Shown here piece after piece: positions 42,451-52,262 of a DNA stretch of 64,000 bases. Source of the DNA: Bordetella ansorpii (lineage in GTDB: Bacteria > Pseudomonadota > Gammaproteobacteria > Burkholderiales > Burkholderiaceae_B); NCBI RefSeq assembly GCF_900078315.1, contig NZ_FKBS01000002.1, positions 126,102 to 190,101 on the forward strand. Direction: 5' to 3'. The notes under the pieces are model-generated. The model ran no database searches, was not told the origin of the DNA, and saw only the letters and a program-made list of their open reading frames with translations. Made by a program: the position numbers and the translations under genes. Every line of letters starts with the position of its first letter. The stretch's first letter is position 1.

Positions 42451-42520
42451 CCCTCCCCCCCCGAGGGGGAGGGAGCTTGATGGGAACCCCCTCCCCGGCC
42501 CTCCCCCCTTAGGGGGAGGG
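42451..42520. repeat. Two tandem C/G-rich stem-loops
   Basis: CCCTCCCCC pairs with GGGGGAGGG twice: 42451-42459 with 42465-42473, and 42499-42507 with 42512-42520. They are 48 bp apart with similar flanks (GGGAG after each). Further right, TGGCGCATGGCGCC-type words occur twice (about 42524 and 42583). The 42521-42693 stretch holds no gene I can support. Confidence 0.7.
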
Positions 42521-42693
42521 AGTTGGCGCATGGCGCCTGGGTCTGGGGCGTGTTCTTGGGTCGTGCAAGCGGATTGCCTTGAGGTGGCGCATGGCGCCCG
42601 TGACTGGAATTGCTCTCTGGAAACAGCGGAGTCGGCTGCCAGGCTGGCATGTACCGGTCGCCGGCGTTTATCCAATCCTCTGGTCGCTTCGGG

Positions 42694-45600
42694 TCACAGG
42701 TCCAACCACAACTTCGCCCTCGGGAAGTACAGCGCCGCCCTCGCCTTTCTGCCATCCAGGGCCGTGACCTGGCGGCAGTAGCGCTCCAACTGGTCGCCGT
42801 GGCGCTGGCGCATGCGTTCGGCGAAAACGGGCTCCGGCTCTCCAGGATGGGGGCGGCCCGTCTTGTAGTCGACGATCAGCCAGCCGTCTTCCGTGCTCAG
42901 GGCGAGGTCGATCACCGAGACCTTGCCGGTCGCGTCGATCAGGGGCCACTCGCGGCGGGCGCCGGATTGGGAGAGGAGCCACTGGCCACGGTCATGGGAC
43001 AGGGTTGCGGTCAGGGTGTCCAGCACGGACTGGGCGGCGTCGGCGGCCAGGGGGGCCGGGACGCCGGCACGCGTCAGTTGCTTGCGCAGCAGCGGCAGGC
43101 GCGATTGCAGCGAGGCGGCGGGCCAGGCGGACAGGCCGTCCTGGCCGATGCGGGCAAGCCAGGCGTGCGCCAAGGTGCCGATGGCGGCGTCGTAGGCCGC
43201 TTCCAGTTGCCAGGCGGGATGGTCCGCGCCCTGGTTCCATTGGCGTGCGCCGGCGGGCGGCATGGCGAAGCCCGGATTGGCGGCGGTGCGGGGCCGGGTG
43301 GCCAGGCGCGTGATGCCCTCGTCCGCCAGGCGGCGCAACGGACGGCCACGCACCGCCGTGGTGTCGGCAGTGGTGTCGTCATCCAGCGGCTTCCAGTCCG
43401 GCGGCGGCTGCCTGCTGGCATCGGGCAACTTGTTCCACAGGCGCGCCAGCAGGCTGCTGGCCATCGGCGGCTTGGATTGGCCCGAAGCCGGATCCACGGC
43501 AACGTGGGCGATCAGGTGCAGGCGGTGGCGCGCGCGGGTCGCGGCCACGTACAACAGGCGGTCGGTCTCGTACGAGGCGCGGCGCTGCTCGCGCTGCATC
43601 AGATAGCGCGAGATCGGATCGGGCTCGCGCTCGGCACGCGGCTTGGCCGGGCCGAACAGCACGCGATCCCGGGTCTGCTCGAAGCTGACCAGCGGCGCGC
43701 GGTCGCCGCGCGGCGCCTTGTGCAGGCCGAACAGGATCACCGTGTCGAACTGCAGGCCCTTGGACTTGTGCATGGTCATGATCTCGACTACCCCGCCCTG
43801 CGCCTCGTCCGTCGGCGCGGGCGCCGCATACAGGCGCGCCAGCGCGGTATCCAGCCGAGCCGGGTCCAGGCCACCGTGCGGCGACAGCCGCTCCAGCAGC
43901 AGGAACAGGCTTTCCGCATCCTCCGCGGCGCTGGCGTCGGCGTACAGGGCCGGACCGCCCAGGCGCCGCCACAAGGATTCGAGCCAGGCGGCCAGCGGCA
44001 ACGCTCCGGCACGGTTGGCCTCGTCCAGCAGGATGCCGGCCACGTGGCGCAGGCGGCGCAGTTCGGCCTCGGGCAGCAGTTGCGCTGCCCGGCAGGGCTG
44101 AACCTGCGGCGCGTCGAACAGGCCCATCTGCGGCGCGTCGGAGGCAGGCGCCGGCGAGGCATCTTCACGCAGGGCGTTGGCCAGCAAAGTGGGCACCGGC
44201 GCCGCCAGGTCGTGGCCGAACAGGCCATGCAGCGCATCCAGCGTCAGGCCGCACCAGGGCGCGCGCAGCACGGACAGCCACGCCAGGCGGTCGGCCGGAT
44301 GCGCCAAGGCGCGCACCAGTTGCACCAGATCGGACACCACTTCGCGCTGCGCCAGCGGCACCAGTTCGACCGCGCGGCAAGCAATGCCCTCTTGCGTCAG
44401 GCGGCGCACCAACTGGCCCAGATGACCGCGCGCGCGCACCAGGATGGCCACGGGATGCTTGCTGCGCGGATCGGCATTCGCAAACGCCTCGCGCACCAAT
44501 CGCAGGGCCAGGCGTTCGGCCTCCTCCTCGGATTGCCCGGTGCCGGGGGCTCCGAATGCACCGTGGAACTGGACTGCCGTGCCGTCCAAGGCCTCGTTGA
44601 AGGCGCGCGAATCGGTGTACGAAATAGCCCCCGCGGCGGCGTTGTTCTCGGCCGGCAGCAAGGTGCGGAAGACATCGTTGACCCACTCGACCACGCCGGC
44701 CTGCGAGCGGAAGTTGTCGGTCAGATGAAGGAAGTCCGGCCGGATTTCGCCTATGCCCTCTTGCGCCGCCTGCAAGAACAGCCCCACCTCGGCCTTGCGG
44801 AAGCGGTAGATGGACTGCATGGGGTCGCCCACCAGGAACAGCGTGCGGCCGTCACCGGGCTGCCATCCCGCGGTCAGCGTGGTCAGCAGCTTGTTCTGCG
44901 TGACGCTGGTGTCCTGGAACTCGTCGATCAGAAGATGGCGGATGGACGCATCCAGCTTCAGCAGCAATTCTCCGGGATCGTCCGACGTGCCCAGCGCCCT
45001 GGCGGCGCGCTGCGCGATCTCGATGAAATCGACCTCGCCGGTTTCGGCGAAACGCACGTGCAACTGCGCCACCGCCAGCTTCAGCGTCATCAGTTGCGCG
45101 CCCAGCACACGCCATTGCTCATCGGTGAACTGCGCGGGAGGCACGGTGCGCAAGGCGTCCAGCGCGGCGATCCAGCTGGCCGACGGATCAGCCGACTCCA
45201 GCCAATCGGTGAACGGCGCCTTGTGCCCGCATTTGGCCGGGAAACCCAGGTTCTTGTTCACGCCGCGCGGGCTGCGCAGCTTGCCGTCCGCGGTCAACAG
45301 CAGGTGCGCCAGCGCCTGCCAGGCATCGAGCATGCCGGCATCCGCGTACAGCTCGTCGTGCCAATCGCGCAGCGCGGCCAGGCGATGGTCCGGACCGCCC
45401 TCGTCCAACGTGGCTGCGGCCATGCGCGCGGGGCCGCTCAATGCGCGCTGCCAACCTGGCGGCATGGCGGCAAGCGCCACCGCCAGGTCTTCGGAAATGG
45501 CTTGCGCCAGAGCATCCTGCAGGGCCTCGCGGTCGCTGCCATGCTGCAGCAGCGGCAGCCATTGGTCGCGCTGGCCCAGCATGCCGGCCAGGGCCTCGCG

Positions 45601-46146
45601 CGCGGCCAGCGTGTCCACGTCCAGGTGCGCCAACAGGATGCGCACGGCCTCGAAATCCTCGGCCAGATCCAGCGTGGCGCGCGCCGCGGCATCGTAGTGC
45701 GCGGCCGAGTCGTCGGCGATCTGCGGCATGCCACCCAGTTCGGATAGCCATGGCATGCCGCGCACCAGGCCCGCGCAGAACGAGTCGATGGTGCGGATCG
45801 CCAGCCGTGCCGGATGACGCAGCAGCTTCCAACCCTTCTCGTCGTCGCGCGCCAGGGCAGCGCGGGCCAGTTCCCAGCTGCGCCGGCCATGCTCGCTGTC
45901 GGGCGGCGGGGACAGGGCATCGCGCAGCTTGCCCAGCACGCGCGCGTGCATCTCGGAGGCCGCCTTGCGCGTGAACGTGATGGCGACGATCTCCTCGGGC
46001 CGCTCGACGGTGGCCAGCAGCGCCAGGATGCGGTCGGTCAGCAGTTCGGTCTTGCCCGAGCCCGCGGGCGCCTGCACCAGAAAGGACTGCGAGGGATCCA
46101 GCGCGCGAGCGCGGGCCAGGTGATCGGAAGGCTGGCGCGAGCTCAT
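42694..46146 (-). CDS. UvrD-type helicase-nuclease (AddA-like)
   Basis: An 1150-residue superfamily-1A helicase: Walker A APAGSGKT at residues 26-33, motif Ia ITFTRKAASEM, motif II LIDEFQDTS, and later AATRARHRLHLIAH. A C-terminal PD-(D/E)XK nuclease follows, with LIVDYKTG as the catalytic Asp and Lys. This layout is that of AddA/RecB-type break-processing enzymes. It lies 28 bp after the AddB-like gene, which supports a two-subunit complex. Confidence 0.9.
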   Translation of the reverse strand: MSSRQPSDHLARARALDPSQSFLVQAPAGSGKTELLTDRILALLATVERPEEIVAITFTRKAASEMHARVLGKLRDALSPPPDSEHGRRSWELARAALARDDEKGWKLLRHPARLAIRTIDSFCAGLVRGMPWLSELGGMPQIADDSAAHYDAAARATLDLAEDFEAVRILLAHLDVDTLAAREALAGMLGQRDQWLPLLQHGSDREALQDALAQAISEDLAVALAAMPPGWQRALSGPARMAAATLDEGGPDHRLAALRDWHDELYADAGMLDAWQALAHLLLTADGKLRSPRGVNKNLGFPAKCGHKAPFTDWLESADPSASWIAALDALRTVPPAQFTDEQWRVLGAQLMTLKLAVAQLHVRFAETGEVDFIEIAQRAARALGTSDDPGELLLKLDASIRHLLIDEFQDTSVTQNKLLTTLTAGWQPGDGRTLFLVGDPMQSIYRFRKAEVGLFLQAAQEGIGEIRPDFLHLTDNFRSQAGVVEWVNDVFRTLLPAENNAAAGAISYTDSRAFNEALDGTAVQFHGAFGAPGTGQSEEEAERLALRLVREAFANADPRSKHPVAILVRARGHLGQLVRRLTQEGIACRAVELVPLAQREVVSDLVQLVRALAHPADRLAWLSVLRAPWCGLTLDALHGLFGHDLAAPVPTLLANALREDASPAPASDAPQMGLFDAPQVQPCRAAQLLPEAELRRLRHVAGILLDEANRAGALPLAAWLESLWRRLGGPALYADASAAEDAESLFLLLERLSPHGGLDPARLDTALARLYAAPAPTDEAQGGVVEIMTMHKSKGLQFDTVILFGLHKAPRGDRAPLVSFEQTRDRVLFGPAKPRAEREPDPISRYLMQREQRRASYETDRLLYVAATRARHRLHLIAHVAVDPASGQSKPPMASSLLARLWNKLPDASRQPPPDWKPLDDDTTADTTAVRGRPLRRLADEGITRLATRPRTAANPGFAMPPAGARQWNQGADHPAWQLEAAYDAAIGTLAHAWLARIGQDGLSAWPAASLQSRLPLLRKQLTRAGVPAPLAADAAQSVLDTLTATLSHDRGQWLLSQSGARREWPLIDATGKVSVIDLALSTEDGWLIVDYKTGRPHPGEPEPVFAERMRQRHGDQLERYCRQVTALDGRKARAALYFPRAKLWLDL

Positions 46147-46174
46147 CGAGGCAACCTCCTTTGTGCGAAACGGG

Positions 46175-48856
46175 TCATGCCTCGTCCTCCACTTCCAGGT
46201 TCAGCCGCAGGAACGGCATGGCATCGCAATACTTCAGATCATCCGGCCGCGCCGCGAAGTTCGCGGCGTAGCCGCTGGCGTACTCATCGGCCAGGCCTTC
46301 GATGGCCCCGCGCCAGCGCGCCAGGATGTCCGTCCAGGCCCGGCCCTCGAAGGCCTTGCTGGCATCGGCGGCAGTCACGCCCTCCAGGCCCAGGTCGGCG
46401 TCGGTCAAGCCCTGCGCGGCCACCTGGCGGGCGTGGATCTGCGCCAGCACCAGGGCTGCCACGCCGGCCTCGGGCTGTTCACCCGCCAGCACCGACGCGT
46501 AGAACGGCAATTGCAGGTTCACGGGCCGCATGCGCGACCAGTCGGATTCGGGGTTGCCGGGCGACATGCCCGTCTTGTAGTCGACGATGACGCCACGGCC
46601 ATCGGGCAGGCGATCCATGCGGTCCAGCCGCACCTTCAGCGTCAGCGCGCCGCGCGACCACGTGTGCTCGCCTTCGACCTGATCGATGCCGAACGGCGTG
46701 CGCTGCGCCTCGACGTCCAGCCAGTTGCCCAGCACCGTGGCGGCGCGGGCGCACTCCAGCGTGCGCAACGCCTCGGGATAGTCCTTCAGCGTCTCGTCGG
46801 CGGACTGCGCGATCGCCTGGTCGACCAGCGCCGCCAGGCGGCCTTCGGCGATCAGTTCATGCAGGCGCTCCTGATCCTGCACCATGCGCCACACCTGCTC
46901 CAGCGCGCCATGCAGAAACTGCCCGCGCACGCTCATGGCCGAGGCTTCGGCGTAATCGGCCATCGCGCGGCCGCCCAGGCGATGGCGCACGAAGGCCCAC
47001 AGCGGATTGCGCGCCTGCGTGTCCAGCACGTCCAGGCCGCCGCGCGCGCCGGCAGCCGGCCCATCGCCCGTGGGCGCGGGCAACGGCGGGCCGCGTTCGT
47101 CGTCCAGCGCCTGCTGCGGCAACGGGGCCTCGGCGGCGACGCCGCCGGGTTGCCATCCTGTCTCGGCCAGATCGGCGATCAACGGCGACGGGCGCAGCTC
47201 GCGCTCGCCTTCGGTATGCGCGTGGCTGACGATGATCTCGGGCGCGCAGGTGCACAGCGCGGCATACATGGCCTCGGCCCACTGGCGCTCGCGCTCGGGC
47301 GTGGCGCGCGGCGCGCCCGCGGCCCGCAGCACGGCCAGCGGCAAGAGCGGATTGGGCTTGGGCGAGGCGGGCAGCACGTCGTCGGTCAGCCCCAGGATCC
47401 AGATGCCATCCCAGGATCCGCCCTCGGCTTCGAGCAGGCCCAGCACGTCGAGCCGCGCCATCGGATCGCGCTGCGGCTGGAACGTGGTGGCGTCCGCCGC
47501 GCGCGCCAGCAGGCGCACCGCGGCCATTCCGCCCAGACGGCCGGCAGCCGGCGCCAGGGCGCCGAAGCGGCCCAGCAGTTCGCCGAACGCCCCCACCACC
47601 TGATAGCCCACGCTGTCCAATGCGCGCTCGCCCGGATAGCCCAGCGCGCCCAGCGCCGCGCGCATCACGGGCATCCAGGCGTCGGTGGTGGCGAAGCCCT
47701 GGCCGCCCGGCACGGCGCGCCAGGCTTGCATGGCGCGCGGCCAGGCCTCGGCCAGCGCACTGCCGGCCATGTTGCGCAGCCAATGCGGCTGGGACAGCAT
47801 GGGCACGCCGTTGCGCCGCCAGCGCGCATCGGCGCCGGCATGCCACGCCGCCTCGCGCACGTCGCCAGCGCAATGGCCGGCCAGCAAGGCCGCGCCCATC
47901 ATGGCGGTCTCGGCGCCATCGGCCTCGTCCATGCGCGCCAGCGCCTCGAGCCACGCCAGCGCCGCGCGCACGGCGGGCCATTCCGACAGGGGCCGGCCCA
48001 CCGCCACGTTGAAGGCGAATCCGCCCGGCGCCAGCGCACGCCCCAGCACGCGGCGCGCGAACGGCGACTCATCCTCGAGCTGGGCGGACACGATGGCGTA
48101 GCGGCCTTCGGGATGCTCGGCCAGCCGCCGCGCGGCCCAGGCGGCGGCGCTGCGCCACTCCGCGCCTCGGTCGTGCGCACCGAAACGGCCCGGGATGGCG
48201 GCGTCGCGCTGCGCGTCGCTCAGCCACCGCAATTGCGAGCCCCCTGCCTGCAAGGCCGACAGCAAGGCCTCGAAGCGAGGCGACACTTCCGTGAAACCCG
48301 CCAGCACCACATGGGGCGAGGCCGGCAGGGTGCCGTCCTGCAACGCCGACAACACGCGCTCGTAGATGCGGCTGGCATCCTCCGCATCGATCTCGTCCAG
48401 GCGTTGCCGGTAGCGCGCCCGCCAGCGCGAGAACCCGCGGTATTCATCGGTATCGGCGCCCTGCGGCACCTGCAGGCGCCATTCGTCCATCAAGGCATCG
48501 GCGTCGGCCGCCAGCCGGGCGGCCTGCACGGTGTCCAGCAGCACGCGGTCGGCCTCTTCGTGATCGATCGCATCGACCCACATCATCTGCGCCGCGAAGG
48601 CATCCAGGCGATACGCGGGCAGTACGGCGCCCTCCACGAACGCCAGTTCATCCGCGGCCTCGCCCAGCCAGGCCGACAGCGGCATCACGCGCGGCAGTTC
48701 GCTGACCTGGCGGTCGCGCCGCAGCAGTCCGGCAAGATCGAGCACCAGCCGGCGCGCCAGGCGGTTGTTGACGGTAAGGATCAGCGTGTCGGCGGCGGGC
48801 AGCGCGGCGGCTTCGTCCAGGCCGATGGCAGTGCGCGCGGAGGGGTCGTGGATCAT
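46175..48856 (-). CDS. AddB-like PD-(D/E)XK nuclease/inactive helicase
   Basis: An 893-residue partner for the AddA-like protein. It starts with a helicase-like domain lacking a good Walker A (TLILTVNNRLARRLVLDLAG) and ends in a nuclease domain with GRGVIVDYKTGMSPG. I do not see the four widely spaced cysteines of an AddB iron-sulfur cluster placed clearly, so it may belong to the proteobacterial AddB-like variant. First gene of the two-gene unit. Confidence 0.85.
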   Translation of the reverse strand: MIHDPSARTAIGLDEAAALPAADTLILTVNNRLARRLVLDLAGLLRRDRQVSELPRVMPLSAWLGEAADELAFVEGAVLPAYRLDAFAAQMMWVDAIDHEEADRVLLDTVQAARLAADADALMDEWRLQVPQGADTDEYRGFSRWRARYRQRLDEIDAEDASRIYERVLSALQDGTLPASPHVVLAGFTEVSPRFEALLSALQAGGSQLRWLSDAQRDAAIPGRFGAHDRGAEWRSAAAWAARRLAEHPEGRYAIVSAQLEDESPFARRVLGRALAPGGFAFNVAVGRPLSEWPAVRAALAWLEALARMDEADGAETAMMGAALLAGHCAGDVREAAWHAGADARWRRNGVPMLSQPHWLRNMAGSALAEAWPRAMQAWRAVPGGQGFATTDAWMPVMRAALGALGYPGERALDSVGYQVVGAFGELLGRFGALAPAAGRLGGMAAVRLLARAADATTFQPQRDPMARLDVLGLLEAEGGSWDGIWILGLTDDVLPASPKPNPLLPLAVLRAAGAPRATPERERQWAEAMYAALCTCAPEIIVSHAHTEGERELRPSPLIADLAETGWQPGGVAAEAPLPQQALDDERGPPLPAPTGDGPAAGARGGLDVLDTQARNPLWAFVRHRLGGRAMADYAEASAMSVRGQFLHGALEQVWRMVQDQERLHELIAEGRLAALVDQAIAQSADETLKDYPEALRTLECARAATVLGNWLDVEAQRTPFGIDQVEGEHTWSRGALTLKVRLDRMDRLPDGRGVIVDYKTGMSPGNPESDWSRMRPVNLQLPFYASVLAGEQPEAGVAALVLAQIHARQVAAQGLTDADLGLEGVTAADASKAFEGRAWTDILARWRGAIEGLADEYASGYAANFAARPDDLKYCDAMPFLRLNLEVEDEA

Positions 48857-49007
48857 GGCGGGTTGCGGTCAGAAAGCTGCGCCGGCATGCACGCGCCGGA
48901 TGACGGCGGCGTGGCACGTCGTCACGATGCCTGCGGGCATCGCGGACGAAATCGCAAAGCCGACAGGATACCGCCGCGGTGCGCCGGCGTATCCATGGAA
49001 CAGCCCG

Positions 49008-49139
49008 CTAGAACCCGCAGAGCGCGGCCAGCGTTTCCCAACTGACGCGCAGGCTGGGGGTGAGATGGCCGACGAAGGCCAGCGCCAGCACGACGGCCAG
49101 GACCGCCCCGCCCACCCAGCGCCAGGTCCGGGCGCGCAT
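49008..49139 (-). CDS. 43-residue single-pass membrane protein after the MFS gene
   Basis: A short frame starts 3 bases after the MFS stop. The product is a basic start (MRARTWRW), one membrane helix (VGGAVLAVVLALAFVGHL) and a short tail ending ETLAALCGF. The tight coupling suggests cotranslation with the carrier. Small membrane proteins are known beside some MFS genes, but I cannot assign this one to a family from the sequence alone. A bulged hairpin (48966-48994) without T-tract lies just downstream. Confidence 0.55.
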   Translation of the reverse strand: MRARTWRWVGGAVLAVVLALAFVGHLTPSLRVSWETLAALCGF

Positions 49140-49142
49140 GGC

Positions 49143-50348
49143 TCAGGCCCCTTGCACGGCCGGCTGGCCGACAGGCTGTTCCTTCACCGGCAGGCACAGC
49201 AAGGCGGCCACGATGGCCAGGGCGATCGACAGCCACCACACCAGGTCGTAGTTGCCGTTGCGCGCATAGGCGTAGCCACCCAGCCAGACGCCGATGAAGC
49301 TGCCGATCTGGTGGCCCAGGAACACGATGCCCGACAGCGTTGCCGCATAGCGCAGGCCATAGATCTGGCCGATCAGGCCCTGCGTCAGCGGCACGGTGCC
49401 CAGCCAGAACAGGCCCATCCAGGCCGCGAACACGTAGAGCACGGCCGGCGTCAGGGGCACGGCCAGCACCAGCATGATGCCGAAGGCGCGCATGAAATAG
49501 ACGATGGCCAGCAATCGCTTCTTGCTGAACCGCCCGCCCAGCTTGCCGGCGTAGAACGAGCCGAAGATGTTGAACAGGCCGATCAGCGCGATGGCGGTGG
49601 CGCCGTGGCCGGCGTTCAGGCCCGCATCCTGCACGAAGGCAGGCAAATGCAGCGTGACGAAGGCGGTATGGAACCCGCAGACGAAGTAGCTCCAGAACAG
49701 GAAGTGGAACGACTTGTGCCCCATGGCCTGGCGCACCGCGGCCCCCAGCGACTGCTGCGGCCCCGTGGCCGTGTGCGTGGCGCGGCCGCGCAGATACCAG
49801 GCCATCGGCACCGCCGCGGCCACGAACAGCGACAGGATCCACAGCGTGGGCTGCCAACCCAGGCCGTCGATCATGAACTGGCCGGACGGCACCACCACGA
49901 ACTGCCCCATCGAACCGCCCGCGCTGGCGATGCCCATGGCGGTGCTGCGCTGCGCCGGCGGCACCGAACGGGCCACGATGGGCAGGATCACCGGAAAGGT
50001 CGTGCCGGCCTGGCCCAGACCGACCAGCAGACCGGCACTGAGATACAGCGAAATCTCGTCGCCCGCGTAGCGCGTGCCGATCATGCCCAGCGCGTACAGC
50101 ACCGCGCCCAGCGCGATGGTGCGCCCCGAGCCGTAGCGGTCGGCCATGATGCCCATGAAGATACAGGCGACGCCCCACACCAGGTTCTGCAGGGCGAACG
50201 CCATGGAAAAGACCTCGCGTCCCCAGTCATGCGCCAGCCCCATGGGCGGCATGAACAGCCCGAAGGTGGCGCGCACCCCCATGGCCAGCAGGACGACGAG
50301 CGTACCCAGCGCGACGATGCGCAACGAGGCGGATTCGGATTGCGGCAT
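49143..50348 (-). CDS. MFS transporter
   Basis: A 401-residue major-facilitator carrier with 12 predicted membrane segments. The loop 2-3 signature region is GIMADRYGSGRTIALGAVLYALG, and the second half has GKLGGRFSKKRLL at the matching place. The opening FGLFMPPMGLAHDWGREVFSMAFALQN and IASAGGSMGQFV resemble the oxalate/formate and monocarboxylate branch. Substrate not assignable. Followed by a tiny membrane ORF. Confidence 0.88.
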   Translation of the reverse strand: MPQSESASLRIVALGTLVVLLAMGVRATFGLFMPPMGLAHDWGREVFSMAFALQNLVWGVACIFMGIMADRYGSGRTIALGAVLYALGMIGTRYAGDEISLYLSAGLLVGLGQAGTTFPVILPIVARSVPPAQRSTAMGIASAGGSMGQFVVVPSGQFMIDGLGWQPTLWILSLFVAAAVPMAWYLRGRATHTATGPQQSLGAAVRQAMGHKSFHFLFWSYFVCGFHTAFVTLHLPAFVQDAGLNAGHGATAIALIGLFNIFGSFYAGKLGGRFSKKRLLAIVYFMRAFGIMLVLAVPLTPAVLYVFAAWMGLFWLGTVPLTQGLIGQIYGLRYAATLSGIVFLGHQIGSFIGVWLGGYAYARNGNYDLVWWLSIALAIVAALLCLPVKEQPVGQPAVQGA

Positions 50349-50547
50349 GACACCAGCCTTGTGGATATTGTGATTCGGCGGCGCTCCCTCCTCGGAGCCC
50401 CCCCGCGGCGGACGGGACGATCGCCATCATAGCGCCGCGCCCGGGCCAGGCGCGGGATGTCCCTGTCGCGGACCCGAGATGCCGCCTGCGCGCGCGGCGG
50501 AACGTGCTGGTAAACTTGCGGTCTTTCCGCGCGGCCTCGCGCGGCGT

Positions 50548-50622
50548 CTCGCCGTAGTTAAATGGATATAACCGGCCCCTCCTAAGGGTCAATTGGTGGT
50601 TCGATTCCACCCGGCGAGGCCA
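50548..50622 (+). tRNA. tRNA-Arg (anticodon CCT)
   Basis: A full cloverleaf can be drawn: acceptor CTCGCCG/CGGCGAG, D-arm GTTA/TAAC, anticodon stem GGCCC/GGGTC with loop CTCCTAA (anticodon CCT, reading AGG), 4-nt variable loop, and T-arm GGTGG-TTCGATT-CCACC. Discriminator G is followed by an encoded CCA. tRNA genes for rare Arg codons are common integration sites, but no integrase or repeated 3' end follows here. Confidence 0.96.
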
Positions 50623-50878
50623 CCCCTCCTGCGCGCATTCCTCCCCCCTCGTCTTCTCCTGGCCACCCGCTGACTGCCTCGCGCACTGCGGGATGCTTTT
50701 GCGCATCTGCAATACGGACCCGATTAAAAGTGTGCAATGATGTGCGACACACTTGCGGAACAGCTTAAAAGTCTGTTTAAATTCCGCACGTAACTCACTA
50801 ATTTGCCTGGAAATTTTCACCTGCATCCAGGCATCGGTGGCGCAATATTTCAATACAGATTCCGGATCTGCTTACACT

Positions 50879-52219
50879 ATGGCTTCTCAATGGATTCGCG
50901 CAATCGCGACGGCGGCAGCCACCCTGTCGATAGCCGCTGGCGCGCTCTTTTCGGCGCAGGCGCAGGCAGCCACCGCGGATCCGTGCAAGAGCAAGCCGTC
51001 TTCCACGGCCTGCAAGAAGCATAAGCAGGAACAGTCCGCCTCCAGCAAGTCCGCTTCCGGCAAATCGTCGCAGGCCAAGTCCGGCAAGACCACCGAGGCC
51101 GCGAGCGCAAAGAAACAAAAGGCGTCCGCCAAGACTGCATCGAAAACGGCCGCCAAGCGCCCGGCAAAGTCTTCGTCGAAGAACGGCGCGGCTTCCAAGG
51201 CGGCGTCCACCAAGACCGCTTCCAGCAAAGCTGCTTCCAGCAAGACCGCGTCGTCCAAGACAGCGTCCAAGTCCAGCGCCAGGAAGCCGGCGATGAGCGC
51301 CACGATGAGCCGTGACGACTACACGCCGCCCAAGGCCGCCAGGAACAAGCGCGCCGCCGAACGCGAAGCGGCCCGGACCGCCTCGAAATCCTCGCCGCGC
51401 ATGAAGGCCATCGCGCACAAGGCCGTGGCCGACCCCACCGAGGTGGCCGCCGCCGCGAACCCGCACGCCGACATCGCCGCGCTGCGTTCCAGCACCGCCT
51501 ATGTGCAGGATCTCGAAACGTCCGACGTGCTGTTCGCCAAGAACGAGAACGTGGTGCGTCCGATCGCCTCCATCTCCAAGCTGATGACCGCGCTGGTGGT
51601 GGTGGACGCCAACCTGCCGATGGACGAGATGCTGGAGATCTCGGAAGACGACGTCGACACGCTCAAGCACAGCAGTTCGCGCCTGGTGGTGGGCACGCAG
51701 CTCAACCGCGGCGACATGCTGCACCTGGCCCTGATGTCCTCGGAAAACCGCGCGGCGCACGCGCTGGCCCGCCACTATCCAGGCGGCCTGCCGGCCTTCG
51801 TGAAAGCCATGAACCAGAAGGCGCAGGCGCTGGGCATGTCCAGCAGCCACTTCGTCGAACCCACCGGCCTGTCCAGCAGCAACGTGTCCTCGCCGCGCGA
51901 CCTGGCCCGCCTGGTGCGCGCCGCCTCGCAGCGTCCGTTGATCCACCGCTACTCCACCGACACCGAGTACGAGGTCGAGGTCAAGACGCGCACGCAGACC
52001 TTCCGCAACACCAACCTGCTGGTGCGCAAGCCCGACTGGGACATCAAGGTGTCCAAGACCGGCTACATCAGCGAAGCCGGCGAATGCCTGGTGATGATGG
52101 CCCGCATCGACGGCCGCGACGTCGCCATCGTGCTGCTGGATTCGCAGGGCAAGCTGTCGCGCATCGGCGATGCGGTGCGCATCCGCCGCATCGTGCAGAA
52201 CCAGGTGGCGATGCTGTAG
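50879..52219 (+). CDS. pbpG: D-alanyl-D-alanine endopeptidase (PBP7/8 type)
   Basis: A 446-residue periplasmic enzyme that trims peptidoglycan cross-links. The ATG at 50879 gives a Sec signal peptide (residues 1-30, cut near AQAQA); the longer frame starts 42 codons upstream and has none. Catalytic motifs are SISK (Ser231, Lys234), SEN (288-290) and KTG (393-395). Between signal and enzyme lie about 110 residues almost entirely Lys, Ser, Ala and Thr in short repeats (residues ~40-140), far beyond the usual family length of around 310. Confidence 0.92.
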   Translation: MASQWIRAIATAAATLSIAAGALFSAQAQAATADPCKSKPSSTACKKHKQEQSASSKSASGKSSQAKSGKTTEAASAKKQKASAKTASKTAAKRPAKSSSKNGAASKAASTKTASSKAASSKTASSKTASKSSARKPAMSATMSRDDYTPPKAARNKRAAEREAARTASKSSPRMKAIAHKAVADPTEVAAAANPHADIAALRSSTAYVQDLETSDVLFAKNENVVRPIASISKLMTALVVVDANLPMDEMLEISEDDVDTLKHSSSRLVVGTQLNRGDMLHLALMSSENRAAHALARHYPGGLPAFVKAMNQKAQALGMSSSHFVEPTGLSSSNVSSPRDLARLVRAASQRPLIHRYSTDTEYEVEVKTRTQTFRNTNLLVRKPDWDIKVSKTGYISEAGECLVMMARIDGRDVAIVLLDSQGKLSRIGDAVRIRRIVQNQVAML

Positions 52220-52262
52220 GCCCCCTGCATCTCGCGTGGCAACGAGCGCGTTGATATGCAAA

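Noticed and set aside
42285-42755. 156-codon minus-strand frame overlapping ffs
   Set aside because: It lies across the SRP RNA and G/C hairpins and has no family character.
50548-50622. Genomic island integrated at tRNA-Arg(CCT)
   Set aside because: The gene is intact and followed by ordinary chromosomal genes. No integrase or duplicated tRNA 3' end was seen in the window, and XerD at 54092 is the housekeeping enzyme.
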